The position numbers and the translations under genes are program-made. From Bin5 sp022827195 (lineage in GTDB: Bacteria; Chloroflexota; Anaerolineae; Caldilineales; Caldilineaceae), in assembly GCA_965208275.1 (NCBI GenBank), contig OZ242331.1, positions 4,030,001 to 4,094,000 on the forward strand: DNA of 64,000 nucleotides. The letters are read 5' to 3'. Below, piece by piece: positions 16,360 through 25,825 of the stretch. The stretch's first letter is position 1, and each line of letters starts with the position of its first letter. Under the pieces are notes generated by a model. That model had not been told where the DNA came from, did no database searches, and saw nothing but the letters and a program-made list of their open reading frames with translations.

Positions 16360-16405
16360 GCAGCAGACAGTCCTGGCTGCCGCGAGATTGCAGTGGAGAG
16401 TGACG

Positions 16406-17470
16406 GTGAGCAGAAAGGGGAAACGGGTCACCTTGCGCGACGTGGCGCGCCATGCGGGCGTATCGCCGACCGCGGTCTCATTCGCCTACAACGCCCCGCA
16501 CCAGTTGAGCCACACGACGCGAGAACATATCCTTGACACGGCCGAGCACCTGGGCTATCAGCCGCATCCGGTTGCGCGCACGCTGGCTACGGGCCGCACC
16601 AATTCGATCGGCCTGTTGGTGCCTACGAGCCTGAACTGGATGCTGCACGACCCGCTCTTTACCCATTTTCTGGGGGAAATCGGGGCGGCGTGCGACCGGG
16701 AAGGGATGCGGATTCTGCTGGCGTCGATGCACGATATTGGGCAGCGCGAGCCGCGGCCGGGCAACGACTCGATCGCGTCTGTAACGTGGCTGGCATCGAT
16801 TGCGGCAGACGGCTTTCTCATGTTCGGCGTTCACCGTGCCCATCCCCTGACCGAGGCGTTGCACCGCTCGTCGCGACCGATCGTGCTGCTGGACAGCGCG
16901 GAAAATGTTGACGCGCCGACGTTCAACATCGACGATCGCGGCGGCGCGTACGCGGCCGCGCAGCATCTGCTGGCGAAGGGGCACCGTCAGTTTGCCATTG
17001 CGACGATGACGCCGCGGCAGGACGGTGTCGTGATTCCATCGATGGAGCGCCGGGTGGAGGGTTTCACACAGGCGGTGGCCGAGGCTGGACTGCCGGCGGC
17101 GGCGGTGCAGATCGTGCATGCGCGCGGGGTCCTTTCGGCAGGGATCCAGTCCTTTCAGAACATCTGGCAACTGCGGCGGCGTCCGACCGCGGTCTTCTGT
17201 GTTAGCGATGTGCGTGCGCTGGGGATACTGAGCGGGGCGCGCAAGGCGGGAATCTCGGTGCCGGACGACCTGGCGGTTGTCGGTTTTGGCGACCTGCCGG
17301 ACGCGAGCGTATCAAGCCCGCCGCTGACAACGGTACACCGGGACGTGGACAGCCAGCCGCGACTTGCGATCCGCACACTTTTCCAGTTGATCAACGAACA
17401 GATCAACGAGACGGACCTGGACACTCCTCACATCAGCGACACCCAACTGATCGTCCGCGAGAGTAGCTAA
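16406..17470 (+). CDS. LacI-family transcription regulator
   Basis: A 354-residue regulator with the LacI helix-turn-helix and hinge at residues about 5-60 (TLRDVARHAGVSPTAVSFAYN, then LGYQPHPVARTLATG) and a sugar-binding periplasmic-type core (IGLLVPTSLNWML to VVGFGDLPDASVSSPPLTTV). Such proteins repress sugar catabolic genes until an inducer binds. GTG at 16406 with GGAG at 7 nt is preferred to a TTG at 16388. Its stop overlaps the end of the convergent DUF58 gene by 4 nt. No sugar operon is immediately adjacent, so its regulon may be elsewhere. Confidence 0.92.
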   Translation: MSRKGKRVTLRDVARHAGVSPTAVSFAYNAPHQLSHTTREHILDTAEHLGYQPHPVARTLATGRTNSIGLLVPTSLNWMLHDPLFTHFLGEIGAACDREGMRILLASMHDIGQREPRPGNDSIASVTWLASIAADGFLMFGVHRAHPLTEALHRSSRPIVLLDSAENVDAPTFNIDDRGGAYAAAQHLLAKGHRQFAIATMTPRQDGVVIPSMERRVEGFTQAVAEAGLPAAAVQIVHARGVLSAGIQSFQNIWQLRRRPTAVFCVSDVRALGILSGARKAGISVPDDLAVVGFGDLPDASVSSPPLTTVHRDVDSQPRLAIRTLFQLINEQINETDLDTPHISDTQLIVRESS

Positions 17471-18762
17471 GAGGGCTGCTGGTCTCCCGTCCACTCGCCA
17501 TTGGGAGGGCGGCCGAGGACGGCGCCGATGTCATCACCGCGCTGGAGGCGATAGGACGGTATGTTGGATATCGCCAACTCGTGGGCGAGATCCTGGTAGG
17601 AATCCTCACCCCCAAAAGTAGAGCCATCCATCACGAGCGCGACACTGTGTACGCCGCGCCGCCGGATTTCGCGCAGTGCGCGCACCCAGGCCGGGTCGGG
17701 ATCGGCGGTGACGGCCAGAATCATGTCGTTGCGATTAAGCCTCACGCCCTCGGTCACAAGCAGCTGATCGAAGGGGTTAAGCCCCTCTGCCGAAACCACT
17801 GCCAACGCCTCCAACACTTTACGCATCTGCCGCTCGCCGCGGTCTATCTGCAACAGATAGCGCTGGCTGCCTTGCCAGATCATGCCGACGGCACGGTTGC
17901 GCAAAAGAAAGTAGCGGGCGACGCTGGCGGTGGCAGTAACGGCGTACTCCAGGGTACTGGGCGCGAGTTCAAGGGTGTCAGAGCGGCTGGTAAGAGCAAA
18001 AACGCCGGATTGCGGAGGCGAGAGCTCCCAGGGCAGGCTGCGCACCGCGACACCGTTCAGGTCGAGGAAAACCCAGATGTCGGCCGAGGGGTCGAGCTCG
18101 AATTCCCTGGTCATGAGGCGGCCGGTACGTGCAGTGGAGAGCCAGTGGATACGGTTGAAACTGTCGCCGGGCGCGTATTCGCGGATGCCGGAGACGTTGG
18201 TCGTCAGGTATTGCGCGCGGCGGCTGAGGGCCTCACCGCCGGCGAGGTCCGCGGCGGGGGGCTGGAAAGTGGAGAGGGTGACGGTGGCAGGATAGACGAT
18301 GAGGTCGCTGGTCTGTCTCAACGTCTCGTCAACGGCAAAAAGGCCGAGAGGGTCGCCGCTGAAAAGTCGCATCGGCCCCAGACGGTAGTAGCCGCGCTGC
18401 TGGCAGTATGTACGGACCTGCCATCGATGACGCGAGCGTCCCTGAAGATGACTGACGACGCGGCTGGCACCATGGAAAGGCACGGTTGAGAAGTCGCGCA
18501 CCTCCAGCCACAGTTTCGGCAACCGACCCTGATTGCGGACTTCGAAACTCTCCTCGAAAAACTGCCCGACCTGGCTGCGCCGGGCGCGGGTATGGCGATT
18601 GATATGTATGGCGCGCGTGCTGTTCCAGGACCAGAAATAGCTGAGAGCAAGGATGCCGGTCAGGAGATAGGCGAGATTGAAGGCAAGGGTGCGCCCGCTG
18701 TTGAGCGCAAAGACCCAGGAGATGATCAGTGCAACGAGAAGAAAGATGAGACGTGAGGACAT
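17467..18762 (-). CDS. DUF58 domain membrane protein
   Basis: A 431-residue protein with two N-terminal membrane helices (residues about 4-20 and 26-45) and a C-terminal DUF58 domain. The DUF58 signature is clear: IREYAPGDSFNRIHWLSTA followed by GRLMTREFE. DUF58 proteins contain a von Willebrand-like fold and partner with MoxR ATPases in metal-cofactor insertion or complex assembly at the membrane. Here the MoxR gene lies 88 nt upstream on the same strand. The ATG at 18762 is chosen over a GTG two codons earlier; neither has a strong ribosome-binding site. It overlaps the convergent LacI gene by 4 nt. Confidence 0.9.
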   Translation of the reverse strand: MSSRLIFLLVALIISWVFALNSGRTLAFNLAYLLTGILALSYFWSWNSTRAIHINRHTRARRSQVGQFFEESFEVRNQGRLPKLWLEVRDFSTVPFHGASRVVSHLQGRSRHRWQVRTYCQQRGYYRLGPMRLFSGDPLGLFAVDETLRQTSDLIVYPATVTLSTFQPPAADLAGGEALSRRAQYLTTNVSGIREYAPGDSFNRIHWLSTARTGRLMTREFELDPSADIWVFLDLNGVAVRSLPWELSPPQSGVFALTSRSDTLELAPSTLEYAVTATASVARYFLLRNRAVGMIWQGSQRYLLQIDRGERQMRKVLEALAVVSAEGLNPFDQLLVTEGVRLNRNDMILAVTADPDPAWVRALREIRRRGVHSVALVMDGSTFGGEDSYQDLAHELAISNIPSYRLQRGDDIGAVLGRPPNGEWTGDQQPS

Positions 18763-18850
18763 GAACACCAGTGACCAGTGGCTTGTGGCTTATGCAACAC
18801 CAGGTAAGGCGGTGTCATTGAGGACAGGCCTCGGCCACTGTGGATAAGGC

Positions 18851-19804
18851 CTATCGGGATCTGACGCGGCTGCCCGGCACGGGTGTATGGGCCAGGGCGT
18901 CTTCAATCACCTGTGTGGCGTCGACGTTCTTGATACGCGCCGACGGGCTAACGATCAAGCGGTGCGCGAGGGTGGCGTCAGCCAGGAGCTTGACGTCGTC
19001 GGGCAGCACGTATTCGCGCCCGTCGATCGCTGCCCAGGCCCGGGCGGCGCGGAAAAGCGCGAGACTGCCGCGGGGGCTCGCGCCGAGATAGACGTCGGGA
19101 TGGTCGCGGGTGGTGGTTACGAGATCGACGATGTACTCCTTGATGCTGTCGTCGACGTAGGTATCGCGCACCGCCTCCTGGGCCTGGGCGAGTTCGTCCA
19201 CGGAGACGGCTCTTTCAAGGCTTTCGATCGGATGCATCTGCGCCTGCAAGCCCAGAATGTTGACCTCATGCGCCTTCAAAGGATAGCCGAGCCGAATGCG
19301 CATCTGGAAGCGATCGACCTGGGCTTCCGGTAGGGGGAAAGTGCCCTCATATTCGATCGGATTCTGGGTCGCGAGGACGAGAAACGGCCGCGACATGTCA
19401 TAGGTGGTGCCGTCGACGGTGACCTGCCGCTCCTCCATTGCTTCGAGAAGGGCGGACTGGGTCTTCGGCGTGGCGCGATTGATCTCGTCGGAGAGGACGA
19501 TTTGCGCCATGATCGGCCCGGGCCTGAATTCGAATTCAAGCGTTTTCTGGTTGAAGACGCTAACGCCGGTGACGTCGCTGGGCAGCATGTCGGGCGTAAA
19601 CTGAATGCGACGGTAGGTGCTGCCGACGGTGCGGGCGATGGCCCTTGCGAGCATCGTCTTGCCGACGCCGGGAACGTCTTCGATAAGCAGGTGGCCCTCG
19701 CAGAGCAGCGCGACAACGGTCATGCGTATCTCGCGATCCTTTCCAATAATGACCTGCTCAACATTGGCGATAATGCGTTTGGCGACATCTTGCACTTCTT
19801 GCAT
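18851..19804 (-). CDS. MoxR-type AAA ATPase
   Basis: A 317-residue AAA+ ATPase of the MoxR family, chaperone-like proteins that help cofactor insertion or assembly of client complexes. Walker A is GVGKTMLARAIA, Walker B VLSDEINRA, sensor 1 LVLATQNPIEYEGTF, and the MoxR-specific segment LPEAQVDRFQMRIRLGYP is present. The C-terminal lid domain has VYLGASPRGSLALFRAA. Length and motifs are complete, so activity is expected. An AGAGGA element precedes the ATG. It forms an operon with the downstream DUF58 gene; a usual third partner (vWA or transglutaminase-like protein) is missing here. Confidence 0.95.
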   Translation of the reverse strand: MQEVQDVAKRIIANVEQVIIGKDREIRMTVVALLCEGHLLIEDVPGVGKTMLARAIARTVGSTYRRIQFTPDMLPSDVTGVSVFNQKTLEFEFRPGPIMAQIVLSDEINRATPKTQSALLEAMEERQVTVDGTTYDMSRPFLVLATQNPIEYEGTFPLPEAQVDRFQMRIRLGYPLKAHEVNILGLQAQMHPIESLERAVSVDELAQAQEAVRDTYVDDSIKEYIVDLVTTTRDHPDVYLGASPRGSLALFRAARAWAAIDGREYVLPDDVKLLADATLAHRLIVSPSARIKNVDATQVIEDALAHTPVPGSRVRSR

Positions 19805-20223
19805 GGAGATATCCTCTTACGGGTAACTTGCGGCGAGGGAAATTTGGGGCCCCGCCACCGCGCAAACGCATTGCGGGCCGTGTTCGACCTGCACGCGCAC
19901 TGCTGATTCGGCAGATTCTTCAATTATGCCGTTTACGCGGGCAAAGACGTGTACGCCAGGCTACAAAGTCACCGACTTCGACGGTAGTTCATGCGGTTCA
20001 CGCGAATCATCCCTGTGATGTGAAATCCAGTGTTGTGGATTCATGTCGTCACTCAGGTCGGATGAATCAGGGGTAAAGTTTACAGCACGGACGGGCAGAT
20101 CAGCAATCTGTTCACAGTCGGTTACGCGGACTGTCCGTCTTGGCAGCGGCCGGTGTCAAGGCCTGCCGCGGAGATGCGCCGGGCACTAGCCAGTGTGCAG
20201 CAACCACTGTATAATCCCAGCTC
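19805..20223. other. Divergent intergenic region between moxR and the 943-residue protein
   Basis: No gene is evident. It must carry the promoter of the MoxR-DUF58 unit leftward. At its right end a TATAAT preceded by TG (20208-20215) lies nine nucleotides before the ATG at 20224. Confidence 0.55.
20208..20215 (+). promoter_or_regulatory. -10 element adjacent to a start codon, candidate leaderless promoter
   Basis: TGTATAAT, a consensus -10 with a TG just upstream. Transcription would start near 20222, one or two bases before the ATG at 20224, and no Shine-Dalgarno sequence exists between them. No clear -35 box is visible. Confidence 0.5.
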
Positions 20224-23055
20224 ATGGAACTGGAAGCCTACCCTCGCCCGGAAGATGATACCGGCATCGGCGTCCATTGGTGCGCGGGCGTCAGCGCGGC
20301 GACGCCGGACATGGTGGAGGAGTTCTGGCTGCCGGAACTGATCGCACTGGGCGTCAAATGGGTCAAGATTGCGGGGCAGCGAAATGCGTTGCATCTGGTG
20401 CAGACGTTGCTGGCCGCGCGGATCATGCCGGTGGTCGAAATCGTGCGCGGCAGGCCCATGCCCGGTCCCCTTTCCGCCGCCGAGCTAAATGAGGTCGAGA
20501 AGCTGATCGACGCGGGGGTGCGCTACTTCGAGTTTGACAGCGAACCGGACCGGGTGTCGTTGTGGCCGCAGGAGAAGCTGCCGCCGGACGCCATGGAGGT
20601 GACGGCGCGTGCTGCGGTCGAGAATATGGAGGCGATTCTGGCGCGCGGCGGGCTGCCCGCGATCCCCGCGCTGGGGCCGGGAAGCGACTGGCAGCTGGTC
20701 GAGGAGATCGAGCGAATCGGAGGTGACGCGCTTTTCGACGAGCCGATCTGGCTGGCGATCCACAACTATTCGAGCAACCGTCCGCCGCAGTATCCGGAAG
20801 ATCCGGTCCATCGCGAGGGCGCGCCGCTCTCGCGTGAACTCTATCTCGCGCTGGCGGCGGAAGCGAGGCGGGAAGACCCTTGGCAGGGCAGGTCGCTGGA
20901 TGAAATCAACGAACTGCGCCGCCGGTTGGCGAGCAAAACGGAGGTGACTGTCGCGTCGGAGAGAGACGCGGCCGGCAACTGGCGGTCGAAGCTGTCGGCG
21001 GCGCTGGCGAACGTGACCCGCAGCCAGCCGGCCCCGCCGCTGCCGCCGCATCGGATGCATTGGCGTGCGTTTGAAGAACTGAACGACCAGGTGCAGGCGT
21101 TGGTCGGCCGCAGCCTGCCGATTCTATCGACGGCGAACGGCTACCGCATTAACGAAAATGCCGACCTGCGTTACCCCGCCACGACGCCGATGCTGCACAT
21201 GGCCCAGACATTGGAGATCTGCCGGGCGATGATGGGGACCAGCCGCCATTCTGCGTCCCCGCCGGACTACTACTTCTGTACCGCGTTCTGGTTGCTGGCG
21301 CATGAGGCGCTGCAGGGGGAAAGCTCGGTGGACGAACAGAGCGCCTGGTACAGCCCGATGCACCTGGAGGAGGAGGCTTCGGAAGAGGCGAATTCAGGGG
21401 GACCTCACGGCCCTGACGCGTTCGGCTGGGCAACGTTGCCGATCGTGCCGCTGCTCAAGGCAGAGCCGAAACGGGCGAGAGCGGCAACGGGGGGAGAAGA
21501 GCGTGAGGCGGAGGCTGAGGATGAAGTGACCCTCTCGCTGTCCGCGCCCGGAAATTGGCTGCCGCCAAGCGGCGAAGGCGTGATCAGCGGCAAGGTACGG
21601 GGCGGCGCGGAGGCACAGCTGCGGTTGACGCACAGTGACGGTTTCGCCTACGAGTCGCTGACTGAAATGAACGGCGCGTTCCGATTTGTGGAGTTGCCGG
21701 CAGGCCGTTACAGCCTGGAGGTTTTCAGCCCGCCCGGCAGCCGCGTCGACGAAATCGAGCTTGCGGCCGGCCAGAAGACAGGATGCGAACTGTCGGTCTA
21801 CGGGTGGGGCTTCGAGATCGAGCAACGAGCGGTTAAGCACGGGCGCATGTTGACGTGCAGCGTAGAGCTTCCTCCGCGCGCAGACCCCGTTCGCGGCCAG
21901 AGCGCGGAGGATACAGCGGGCGGAGGGCGGACAGGCACGCCGGCATTGCGGATCGGCAGCAGCGAACAGAAGAGTTGGGTCACACAACTGGCGCGCGGTG
22001 CCGAGGGCCGGACTGCGCATTGCGAAGTTGGGCCGCTGCCCTCGGACAGCTACCGGCTGGAGGTGCTTGGCCTGGCGCAAAACGGCGCTGGCACTGCCAA
22101 AGGGACGGGCCCGGTCAGCTGCCAGGCGCCGATCAACCGCGGCATGGTGACCGACGTGCGCTTTGTCCACTCGCATGATGAGAAGAGTACGGCGCCGCGG
22201 CAGTCCAGCATCGCGGGCACAGTGGACGGCGAGGGTGTGCGTATTGTGCGCTTGCGGGGGGCGGCGTCCGGCGAGCAGTTCGCGGAAGCGGACGAAGAGG
22301 GCCATTTTCTGTTCAGCGGGCTGCCCGCAGGCGCATACTCGCTCGATGTGAAAGACAGGCTCCTGCAAAGCTGCCCGCGTCCCGTGGCCCTGGATGGGCG
22401 CAACGCGGCGCGCCGTGAGCTCCTTCTGCTGCCGGATTGCGCGCTGCCGACACGGCCGGAGCCTGCTCTACTGCAGGGCCAGACACTGCCGGGCCAGACA
22501 CGGCCGGTCGCGGTCGCTGAGCGTTCGAGCGATCGCCAGGCGGCGAAAGAGAGGCAGGCGGGGCAGCAACCAGGGCAGCAGGTGGCGCTGCTCGACGCGC
22601 GCGGGCAACGCTACGTGACGGAGGTCGAACCGTCGGGCGCATTTACATTCGACGGCCTGCCGCCGGGAGACTACGACCTCTACGCCGAAGGATTCGAGCG
22701 GCGGGGGATCCACCTGGATGCGGGGGATCGGCTCAGCATTCAGTTGGCGCGGCCTGCGGGCGAGTGGAGCCATCACACGCGCGTCCGGAAGGCGGCGGAG
22801 GCGCCGGGGCTGATCCGCGTGCAGTGGCTGGCGCGACCAGAGCTGACAGTTGTCGTCGCAAAAACGGAGGGCGGAGAAGAGGCGCGCAAGACAGGTGGGG
22901 CCGAGCCGCCCTATTGCGTCGAGTTTGGACCGTTCCCGCCAGGAATATACCGCGTCCACAGCCCGGACCTGCCGGTCAGCGCCGAGGTACGGCTTGAGGC
23001 GGAGGAGGCTGCAATGGTGACGTTTGTGCTCGATACGGAAGCGGAGCAGTCCTGA
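20224..23055 (+). CDS. Large protein: glycoside-hydrolase-like barrel plus carboxypeptidase-regulatory-like repeats
   Basis: A 943-residue protein not assignable to a named family. Residues 1 to about 380 look like a TIM barrel related to glycoside hydrolases (GVHWCAGVSAATPDMV, MPVVEIVRGRP, YFEFDSEPDR, LAIHNYSSNRPP, with possible catalytic acids). From about 450 on there are at least three beta-sandwich units of the carboxypeptidase-regulatory or CNA-B type, each closing with a G-x-Y-x-L/V-x-V pattern: FRFVELPAGRYSLEV (about 500), FLFSGLPAGAYSLDV (about 700) and FTFDGLPPGDYDLYAEG (about 805). No signal peptide, membrane anchor or sorting signal is seen, odd for such an architecture. A sugar-binding lipoprotein follows 36 nt later. 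Start is probably leaderless. Confidence 0.7.
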   Translation: MELEAYPRPEDDTGIGVHWCAGVSAATPDMVEEFWLPELIALGVKWVKIAGQRNALHLVQTLLAARIMPVVEIVRGRPMPGPLSAAELNEVEKLIDAGVRYFEFDSEPDRVSLWPQEKLPPDAMEVTARAAVENMEAILARGGLPAIPALGPGSDWQLVEEIERIGGDALFDEPIWLAIHNYSSNRPPQYPEDPVHREGAPLSRELYLALAAEARREDPWQGRSLDEINELRRRLASKTEVTVASERDAAGNWRSKLSAALANVTRSQPAPPLPPHRMHWRAFEELNDQVQALVGRSLPILSTANGYRINENADLRYPATTPMLHMAQTLEICRAMMGTSRHSASPPDYYFCTAFWLLAHEALQGESSVDEQSAWYSPMHLEEEASEEANSGGPHGPDAFGWATLPIVPLLKAEPKRARAATGGEEREAEAEDEVTLSLSAPGNWLPPSGEGVISGKVRGGAEAQLRLTHSDGFAYESLTEMNGAFRFVELPAGRYSLEVFSPPGSRVDEIELAAGQKTGCELSVYGWGFEIEQRAVKHGRMLTCSVELPPRADPVRGQSAEDTAGGGRTGTPALRIGSSEQKSWVTQLARGAEGRTAHCEVGPLPSDSYRLEVLGLAQNGAGTAKGTGPVSCQAPINRGMVTDVRFVHSHDEKSTAPRQSSIAGTVDGEGVRIVRLRGAASGEQFAEADEEGHFLFSGLPAGAYSLDVKDRLLQSCPRPVALDGRNAARRELLLLPDCALPTRPEPALLQGQTLPGQTRPVAVAERSSDRQAAKERQAGQQPGQQVALLDARGQRYVTEVEPSGAFTFDGLPPGDYDLYAEGFERRGIHLDAGDRLSIQLARPAGEWSHHTRVRKAAEAPGLIRVQWLARPELTVVVAKTEGGEEARKTGGAEPPYCVEFGPFPPGIYRVHSPDLPVSAEVRLEAEEAAMVTFVLDTEAEQS

Positions 23056-23091
23056 AATGATAGACAGCCGGCGGCAGGAAGCGACAGCGCA

Positions 23092-24471
23092 ATGAGAGTG
23101 GGCATATCTTTGGTGTGCGCTCCGGCTGCGGCGGCGAGGGCAAGCGCCCGCTCTCGCCTGCTCGCGGCACCAATTTGCGCGGCACTGCTGTGCATTGCGC
23201 TGCTGCTGAGCGGTTGCAGGGGCGCGGCAGAAGATGAGACACCCGCGCCCGCAGCCGAAACGCCGGCGGCCGTGGCCAGAGCCAGGCTGCGCTGGATGGG
23301 TCCGGCATTTGTGCGCCAGATTGACACCGAGATCGTCGCCCGCTGCGCCGAGCAGGTCGGCATGGCGATTGAAATGCTGCCGGCGCCGGCCAATCCGCTG
23401 GACCGCTTGGGCCTCTACCGTCAGTTCCTGCCGGCCGAGTCGGATGACATCGACCTGATCGATTTCGACGTTGTCTGGTCCGGCCTGCTCGCCCCCCATT
23501 TGCTCGACTTGGACCGGTATCTTACCGCGGAGGACCGCGGGCAGTACTTCCCCATCTTTCTCGAAAACAACAGCATCGGCGGCGCGCTGGTGGGCCTTCC
23601 CCAGATGGCCGACATTGGGCTGCTCTACTACCGCGCCGATCTGCTGGAGAAGTACGGCTACCCGCAGCCCCCGGCGACGTGGAGCGAGTTGGAGGAGATG
23701 GCGGCCGCGATCCAGGCCGGCGAACGGCCCGCGAACGATGCATTCTGGGGATATGTGTGGCAGGGCAATGTGTACGAGGGTCTGACGGTCAACGCGGTGG
23801 AGTGGCTGGTAAGCGAGGGCGGCGAGCCGATCGTCGACGCGGCGGGGCGTCTGGCCGTCGAGAATACCGGCGCGACGCGGGCGCTGGACAGAGCGGCCGC
23901 GTGGGTGGGCGAGATCAGCCCGCCGGAAGTGACGGTCTACCAGGAAGAGGATGCGCGAGCGTTGTTTCAGATGGGCAATGCAGCGTTTATGCGCAACTGG
24001 CCCTACGCCTACCCCCTGGGCCAGGCCGAGGACAGCCCGATCCGCGACCTGTTTGGCGTGACGCGACTGCCCAAAGGGGAGGGTGAAGCGGCGCGCCATG
24101 CCAGCGTGATCGGTGGGCAGCAGATTGGCGTCAGCCGCTACAGCCGCAACCCGGACGCGGCCGCGGCCGCGGCGCACTGCCTGACCGACCTTGCCGCGCA
24201 ACGGCGGCGTGCGCTGGCGGACGGCACGGTTCCGGCGATCCCGGCGCTCTACGCGGATGCGGATGTGCGGGCGCGCATCGGGGCCGCGGAGCAGATCGAG
24301 GAAAGTCTACGCGAGCATGCCGTGGCGCGGCCGGCCGCGAGCACCGGCCGCCATTATAGTGAAATTTCGCTCGTCTACTTCGCCGAGGTAAACCGGGTCC
24401 TGACGGGCGAGCAGGACGCCGCGAGCGCGGCTGCCCGCATCGCCGAACAGGTCGGGCAGTGGCTGGAGTGA
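23092..24471 (+). CDS. Family 1 extracellular solute-binding lipoprotein (sugar ABC type)
   Basis: A 459-residue lipoprotein with signal peptide ending in LLSGC. The mature protein has the layout of sugar-binding proteins of ABC importers: FDVVWSGLLAPHLLDLD, GLPQMADIGLLYYRADLLEKYG, an ATWSELEEMA helix and FQMGNAAFMRNWPYAYPL. These match trehalose/maltose-type binding proteins. It likely delivers a sugar to an ABC permease, but no permease or ATPase gene follows. It lies 36 nt after the barrel/beta-sandwich gene, which suggests shared expression and a common polysaccharide or glycoside theme. AGGAAG serves as ribosome-binding site. Confidence 0.88.
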   Translation: MRVGISLVCAPAAAARASARSRLLAAPICAALLCIALLLSGCRGAAEDETPAPAAETPAAVARARLRWMGPAFVRQIDTEIVARCAEQVGMAIEMLPAPANPLDRLGLYRQFLPAESDDIDLIDFDVVWSGLLAPHLLDLDRYLTAEDRGQYFPIFLENNSIGGALVGLPQMADIGLLYYRADLLEKYGYPQPPATWSELEEMAAAIQAGERPANDAFWGYVWQGNVYEGLTVNAVEWLVSEGGEPIVDAAGRLAVENTGATRALDRAAAWVGEISPPEVTVYQEEDARALFQMGNAAFMRNWPYAYPLGQAEDSPIRDLFGVTRLPKGEGEAARHASVIGGQQIGVSRYSRNPDAAAAAAHCLTDLAAQRRRALADGTVPAIPALYADADVRARIGAAEQIEESLREHAVARPAASTGRHYSEISLVYFAEVNRVLTGEQDAASAAARIAEQVGQWLE

Positions 24472-24487
24472 GCGGCGGGCCATTGGA

Positions 24488-24973
24488 GTGGAAATAGCCG
24501 GAGATTCACCCGCTTCCAGAGTACACGCTGTTCCTCAGGTGATCAACTGGTACTACGCCGACGCGGTTTACGCGCCGCTCTACTACGGCTACGGCGATAC
24601 CGGGACGTTTGCCGACCGGCGACAGCGGGCGCGGGCGTGGGATGCCGAAGTGATGAAGTTGGGGCCGGATACGGTGATCGTGCTGGTGGAGGCGTCGGCG
24701 GACCTGATTCGGGAACGAATGCACGCACAGCCGCGCGCCAGGGGCATTTTACAGGAAAAGGATGTGGATCTCGTGTTGGATCGCTTCAGAGAGGAGTACA
24801 ACAATTCGTTGATCTACCGCCGCTTCACGCTTGACACGACCGACGCGACACCGGAAGAGAGCTTGCAGGCCTTTCTACGCCAGATATGGCCGCACCTGTC
24901 GCAGGGAGACCGGCTGCGCATGCTTTCACGATTGGAAACAGTGAATGACGGGCTATCAGGCGCGTCAGTCTGA
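24488..24973 (+). CDS. P-loop-kinase-like C-terminal region, apparently lacking its N-terminus
   Basis: A 161-residue protein in which residues 20-150 look like the distal half of a nucleotide-kinase fold: WYYADAVYAPLYYGYGD, then DTVIVLVEASADLIRERM, a lid-like arginine-rich helix, EEYNNSLIYRRFTLDTTDAT and RQIWPHLSQGDRLRM. The Walker A loop expected within the first 20 residues of such a protein is absent, and the GTG start has only a weak ribosome-binding site. So this is either a truncated gene or a domain that has lost ATP binding. Start and function are uncertain. Confidence 0.5.
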   Translation: MEIAGDSPASRVHAVPQVINWYYADAVYAPLYYGYGDTGTFADRRQRARAWDAEVMKLGPDTVIVLVEASADLIRERMHAQPRARGILQEKDVDLVLDRFREEYNNSLIYRRFTLDTTDATPEESLQAFLRQIWPHLSQGDRLRMLSRLETVNDGLSGASV

Positions 24974-25050
24974 GGAAGTTACAGAAGGGCGGTGTTCTGC
25001 GGCGCGCCTCCCAATGGCCAAGCCACCGAAAGGGAGACACAGGCCGCACT

Positions 25051-25803
25051 TCACAGCCGGCCATGGTTGCGCAACGTCTCATGCGCCCCGTTCAACATGA
25101 ACCAGGCATCATAGCCAACGGTTACAAAGACGAACCCGTGCTCAATCCAGCGCTGCGAGTCGCCAATCGCGGCAATACCGGGAATCTTGCCTGTCTTGCG
25201 GCAGGCTTCCAACACAGAGAGGATGGCAGCATCGCGGGCTTCGGCGCCCTCCTTTGTGTTGGGGTCAACGCCCATTGATTTCGCCAGGTCGCTCGGTCCG
25301 ATCCAACAGCCGTCGATGCCATCGACCGCCAGGATCTCCTCGGCACAGCTGACGGCCTGGGCGGTCTCGATTTGAACTGCCAGCAATACCTCATCGTCGA
25401 TCCGACTTCCGTAGTCCTCACCGTGGAACTCTGCGCCTACGGGGCCCCAGGAACGCTCGCCTCGCGGCGGATAGCGCGCGGCAGAAGCGGCTGCGCGGGC
25501 CTCTTCGACCGAGTTGACCATCGGCACAACGATCCCCAGCGCGCCTCTGTCGAGCAATCTGCCGATGGCCGACAGGTCGTTCAGTCGAACGCGCGCCATG
25601 GGCACGGCCGAGCCCAGACAGATACTCCTGAAAGCAAGCGCTGAACTCTCATCGTCCCAGAAACCGTGCTGGTTGTCGACCAGAACATAATCGAAGCCGG
25701 CGCGCGACAGCATCTCGGCGGCCAGGTGCGACCCAAACAGGACATCGCCGCCGAGGGTCGGCTTTCCCTGGAGCATGCGCTGCTTTGCCGTATTGGTTCT
25801 CAT
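25051..25803 (-). CDS. HpcH/HpaI-family aldolase
   Basis: A 250-residue class II, metal-dependent aldolase of the HpaI/RhmA family, which cleaves or forms 2-keto-3-deoxy acids to pyruvate and an aldehyde. Diagnostic parts: DYVLVDNQHGFWDDE, LGIVVPMVNSVEEARAAA, the metal ligand E in AVQIETAQAV, and DGCWIGPSDLAKSMG with the second ligand. RGERSWGP carries the usual arginine. The ATG at 25803 has a CAGGAGG ribosome-binding site, so a longer frame is excluded. It is the last gene of a three-gene minus-strand operon, 22 nt after a MetE-like enzyme. The actual substrate (2-keto-3-deoxyrhamnonate-like) is inferred only from the family. Confidence 0.92.
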   Translation of the reverse strand: MRTNTAKQRMLQGKPTLGGDVLFGSHLAAEMLSRAGFDYVLVDNQHGFWDDESSALAFRSICLGSAVPMARVRLNDLSAIGRLLDRGALGIVVPMVNSVEEARAAASAARYPPRGERSWGPVGAEFHGEDYGSRIDDEVLLAVQIETAQAVSCAEEILAVDGIDGCWIGPSDLAKSMGVDPNTKEGAEARDAAILSVLEACRKTGKIPGIAAIGDSQRWIEHGFVFVTVGYDAWFMLNGAHETLRNHGRL

Positions 25804-25825
25804 TGCTACCTCCTGAGCTCGAAAC

